Assembly: GCA_009787035.1 (NCBI GenBank)
Contig: WRGV01000076.1
Coordinates: 1 to 7,386 of the forward strand
DNA: 7,386 bases
Direction of reading: 5' to 3'
Source: Propionibacteriaceae bacterium
Lineage (GTDB): Bacteria > Actinomycetota > Actinomycetes > Propionibacteriales > Propionibacteriaceae
The notes under the pieces: generated by a model
The model's input: only the letters and a program-made list of their open reading frames with translations
Databases searched by the model: none
Told to the model about the DNA's origin: nothing
Shown: positions 6,141 through 7,386 of the stretch, in pieces
How the letters are laid out: each line of letters starts with the position of its first letter
How positions within the stretch are numbered: the stretch's first letter is position 1
Position numbers and translations under genes: made by a program

Positions 6141-6146
6141 CGTTGT

Positions 6147-7034
6147 GTGAATCAGCCGGACGCCGCCAACCAGCCGGACACCCCCATCGTCCCCGTGCCC
6201 CGCGCGGCCAGGCTCGCGGCCCTGGACGCTGCGCTGCCCCTGCTCGCGTGCCCGCACTGCCATGGCCCGCTGCGGCGCGAGCAGTCGGCCCTTGCGTGCC
6301 CGGCCGGACATCGGTTCGACATCGCGCGCGCCGGGTACGTCAACCTGCTGGGCCATGCCGCGCCGGCCAACGCGGACACGCCTGCGATGGTCGCCGCCCG
6401 CGAGCGCTTCCTGGGCGCCGGCGCGTACGACCCCATCGCCGACGCGGTGGCCGCCGTGCTCGCGCGCGTCCTGCCGCCGCGCGACGCCGCGATCGCCGAG
6501 TTCGGTGCCGGCCCCGGCTTCTACCTGGCCGCCGTGCGAGCGGCGGCACCGCCGCACACCACCGCGCTGGCCACCGACATCTCCCCCGCCGCGGCCCGTC
6601 GCGCGGCCGGGCGCGGACTGGCCAGCGTCGTGGCCGACACCTGGGCGGGTCTGCCGGTCGCCGACGCCTGTCTGGACGGGGTCTGCTGCGTGTTCGCGCC
6701 GCGCAACCCGGCCGAACTGGCCCGCGTCGTCCGTCCGGGCGGAACGGTCGTGCTGGTCACGCCCGCCCGTGACCACCTGGTCGAGCTGCGCGAACGCCTG
6801 GGTCTTCTGGCCGTGCGCCCCGATGCCGGCCCGGCCGCCTGGCAGGCGCTGAGAGGTGCCGGATTCGACGTCGATGTGGCCCGTCCGATCACCTATGCGC
6901 TGCGCGTGGAGCCCGCACAGGCGCGCGACCTGGTCGAGATGGGGCCCAACGCGCACCATGCGCACGGCAGCGCGGACGAACCGCTGACCGTCACGGTCAG
7001 CGTCGAGCTGGCGACGGCGCAGCGCCGCCGCTGA
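6147..7034 (+). CDS. rlmA: RlmA-type 23S rRNA (guanine-N1)-methyltransferase
   Basis: A 295-residue SAM-dependent enzyme of the RlmA/TlrB/MyrA family, which methylates N1 of a guanine (G745 or G748, E. coli numbering) in 23S rRNA at the peptide exit tunnel. An N-terminal zinc ribbon is clear: C35 and C38 (CPHC), C51 and H55 (CPAGH), followed by the family stretch RFDIARAGYVNLL (56-68). The Rossmann methyltransferase domain has motif I EFGAGPGFY (118-126), acidic D144, and RPGGTVVLVTP (196-206). MGPNAHH (265-271) resembles the conserved C-terminal MGPSAHH-like motif of the Gram-positive RlmA(II) branch. In that branch methylation of G748 contributes to tylosin or mycinamicin resistance, but no macrolide cluster is nearby, so a housekeeping role is likelier. 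GTG start without a Shine-Dalgarno sequence. The stop lies three bases from that of the convergent lysine-rich gene. Confidence 0.87.
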   Translation: MNQPDAANQPDTPIVPVPRAARLAALDAALPLLACPHCHGPLRREQSALACPAGHRFDIARAGYVNLLGHAAPANADTPAMVAARERFLGAGAYDPIADAVAAVLARVLPPRDAAIAEFGAGPGFYLAAVRAAAPPHTTALATDISPAAARRAAGRGLASVVADTWAGLPVADACLDGVCCVFAPRNPAELARVVRPGGTVVLVTPARDHLVELRERLGLLAVRPDAGPAAWQALRGAGFDVDVARPITYALRVEPAQARDLVEMGPNAHHAHGSADEPLTVTVSVELATAQRRR

Positions 7035-7037
7035 GGC

Positions 7038-7386
7038 TCACTTCTTCTTGCCCGAGCGCTTCTTGCCGGACTTCTTCTTGCTGGCGCCCTTCTTGCCGGA
7101 CTTCTTCTTGTCGGCGTGCTTCTTGCCAGACTTCTTCGCATCGGCGTGCTTCTTGGCGTGCGCCTTCGCGGCCGCCGCCTTCTTCACAGCCTTCTTGGAC
7201 TTCTTGGGCATCGCGGACTTTCCGTTCTTCTTCGCGGCCTTCTGCGGCTTCGCAGCGGCGGGTGTGGACGGCTCGGCGGGCACGCCCTGGCTGGACGCCG
7301 TCACCACCGGTGCCGCAGCGGGAGCTGCGACCGCCGATGTGGGCGTGTCCGGCACGCCCACGGGCACGACGACCGTCGTGAGCGCC
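7038..7386 (-). CDS. Lysine-rich repeat-tail protein, 5' end beyond the window
   Basis: The frame is open from the right edge to a TGA at 7038-7040, giving at least 116 residues. A GTG at 7367 is the first possible start in the window, but the codons upstream (ALTTVV) remain in frame without a stop, so the gene most likely begins outside. The visible part is an Ala/Pro/Thr/Val-rich linker followed by about 70 residues of which 31 are lysine. It ends in four ten-residue repeats of the form SGKKxxxKKK. No folded domain, membrane segment or catalytic motif is visible. Such tails occur on actinobacterial HU (HupB), topoisomerase I, other nucleic-acid binding proteins, and surface adhesins like HBHA. 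The function stays open until the N-terminal part is seen. Lysine codons are all AAG, in line with high-GC coding. Confidence 0.7.
   Translation of the reverse strand, partial: ALTTVVVPVGVPDTPTSAVAAPAAAPVVTASSQGVPAEPSTPAAAKPQKAAKKNGKSAMPKKSKKAVKKAAAAKAHAKKHADAKKSGKKHADKKKSGKKGASKKKSGKKRSGKKK
7041..7160 (-). repeat. Four in-frame 30-bp tandem repeats
   Basis: Copies lie at 7041-7070, 7071-7100, 7101-7130 and 7131-7160. Each has the plus-strand layout CTTCTTCTTG, ten variable bases, then TCTTGCCGGA or a close relative. Copies 1 and 2 differ only in the middle ten bases; copies 3 and 4 share the same middle (TCGGCGTGCT), and copy 4 is the most diverged. Each copy encodes ten residues of the lysine-rich tail, and the array ends right at the stop codon. 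Copy number may vary between strains. Confidence 0.85.

Noticed and set aside
5738..6772. Long plus-strand open frame across fabG and rlmA
   Set aside because: It runs antisense through fabG and out of frame through rlmA, both of which have complete family motifs.
6069..6965. Minus-strand open frame (298 codons) opposite rlmA
   Set aside because: The Gly/Arg/His/Asp-rich translation has no recognisable domain, and the plus strand encodes a complete zinc-ribbon methyltransferase.
7041..7160. Regular 30-bp spacing suggestive of a short CRISPR-like array
   Set aside because: The units are directly tandem without unique spacers, stay in frame and encode the lysine-rich tail; there are no cas genes in the window.

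Overview
This window is ordinary chromosomal sequence from a high-GC actinobacterium (Actinomycetota). The codon third positions are strongly GC-biased. GTG starts are frequent (xerC, the TrmH-family gene and the RlmA-type gene). Several proteins resemble mycobacterial homologues: the recombinase matches what I recall of Mycobacterium XerC almost motif for motif, and fabG lies just upstream of an InhA-like fabI, as in the mycobacterial mabA-inhA pair. The order or family cannot be fixed from the sequence; a Propionibacteriales-like relative is only a guess.

Layout, left to right. Positions 1-39 probably hold the last codons of a plus-strand gene entering from the left. Next comes xerC (minus, 56-991). 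A 157-bp divergent intergenic region (992-1148) carries a 19-bp tandem repeat and the likely promoter of def. Peptide deformylase def (plus, 1149-1784) runs 49 bp tail-to-tail into a TrmH/SpoU RNA methyltransferase (minus, 1736-2575). A short divergent promoter region separates that gene from an SBF-like membrane transporter (plus, 2643-3701), whose 3' end overlaps by 16 bp an orphan ABC ATPase (minus, 3686-4489). The ATPase is the last gene of an apparent minus-strand operon fabG - fabI - ABC ATPase (6076 down to 3686). Divergent from fabG is an RlmA-type 23S rRNA guanine-N1 methyltransferase (plus, 6147-7034). The right edge holds the 3' part of a minus-strand gene (7038-7386) encoding an extremely lysine-rich tail made of 10-residue repeats.

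The genes fall into housekeeping themes: chromosome dimer resolution (xerC), protein N-terminal maturation (def), RNA modification (two SAM-dependent methyltransferases) and type II fatty-acid synthesis (fabG, fabI). The ABC ATPase and the SBF-like transporter have no assigned substrate.

The most interesting structure is regulatory. Three genes at the head of transcription units (TrmH-family gene, fabG, rlmA) have a -10-like hexamer (TAnnnT, or GACAAT for rlmA) exactly six bases before the start codon and no Shine-Dalgarno sequence, which predicts leaderless mRNAs. The transporter is near-leaderless by the same reasoning. By contrast xerC, def, fabI and the ABC gene have recognisable ribosome-binding sites. 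All convergent gene ends abut or overlap, leaving no room for ordinary terminators. I found no RNA gene, CRISPR array, insertion sequence, phage signature or defence system, and no evidence for a wholly new system.
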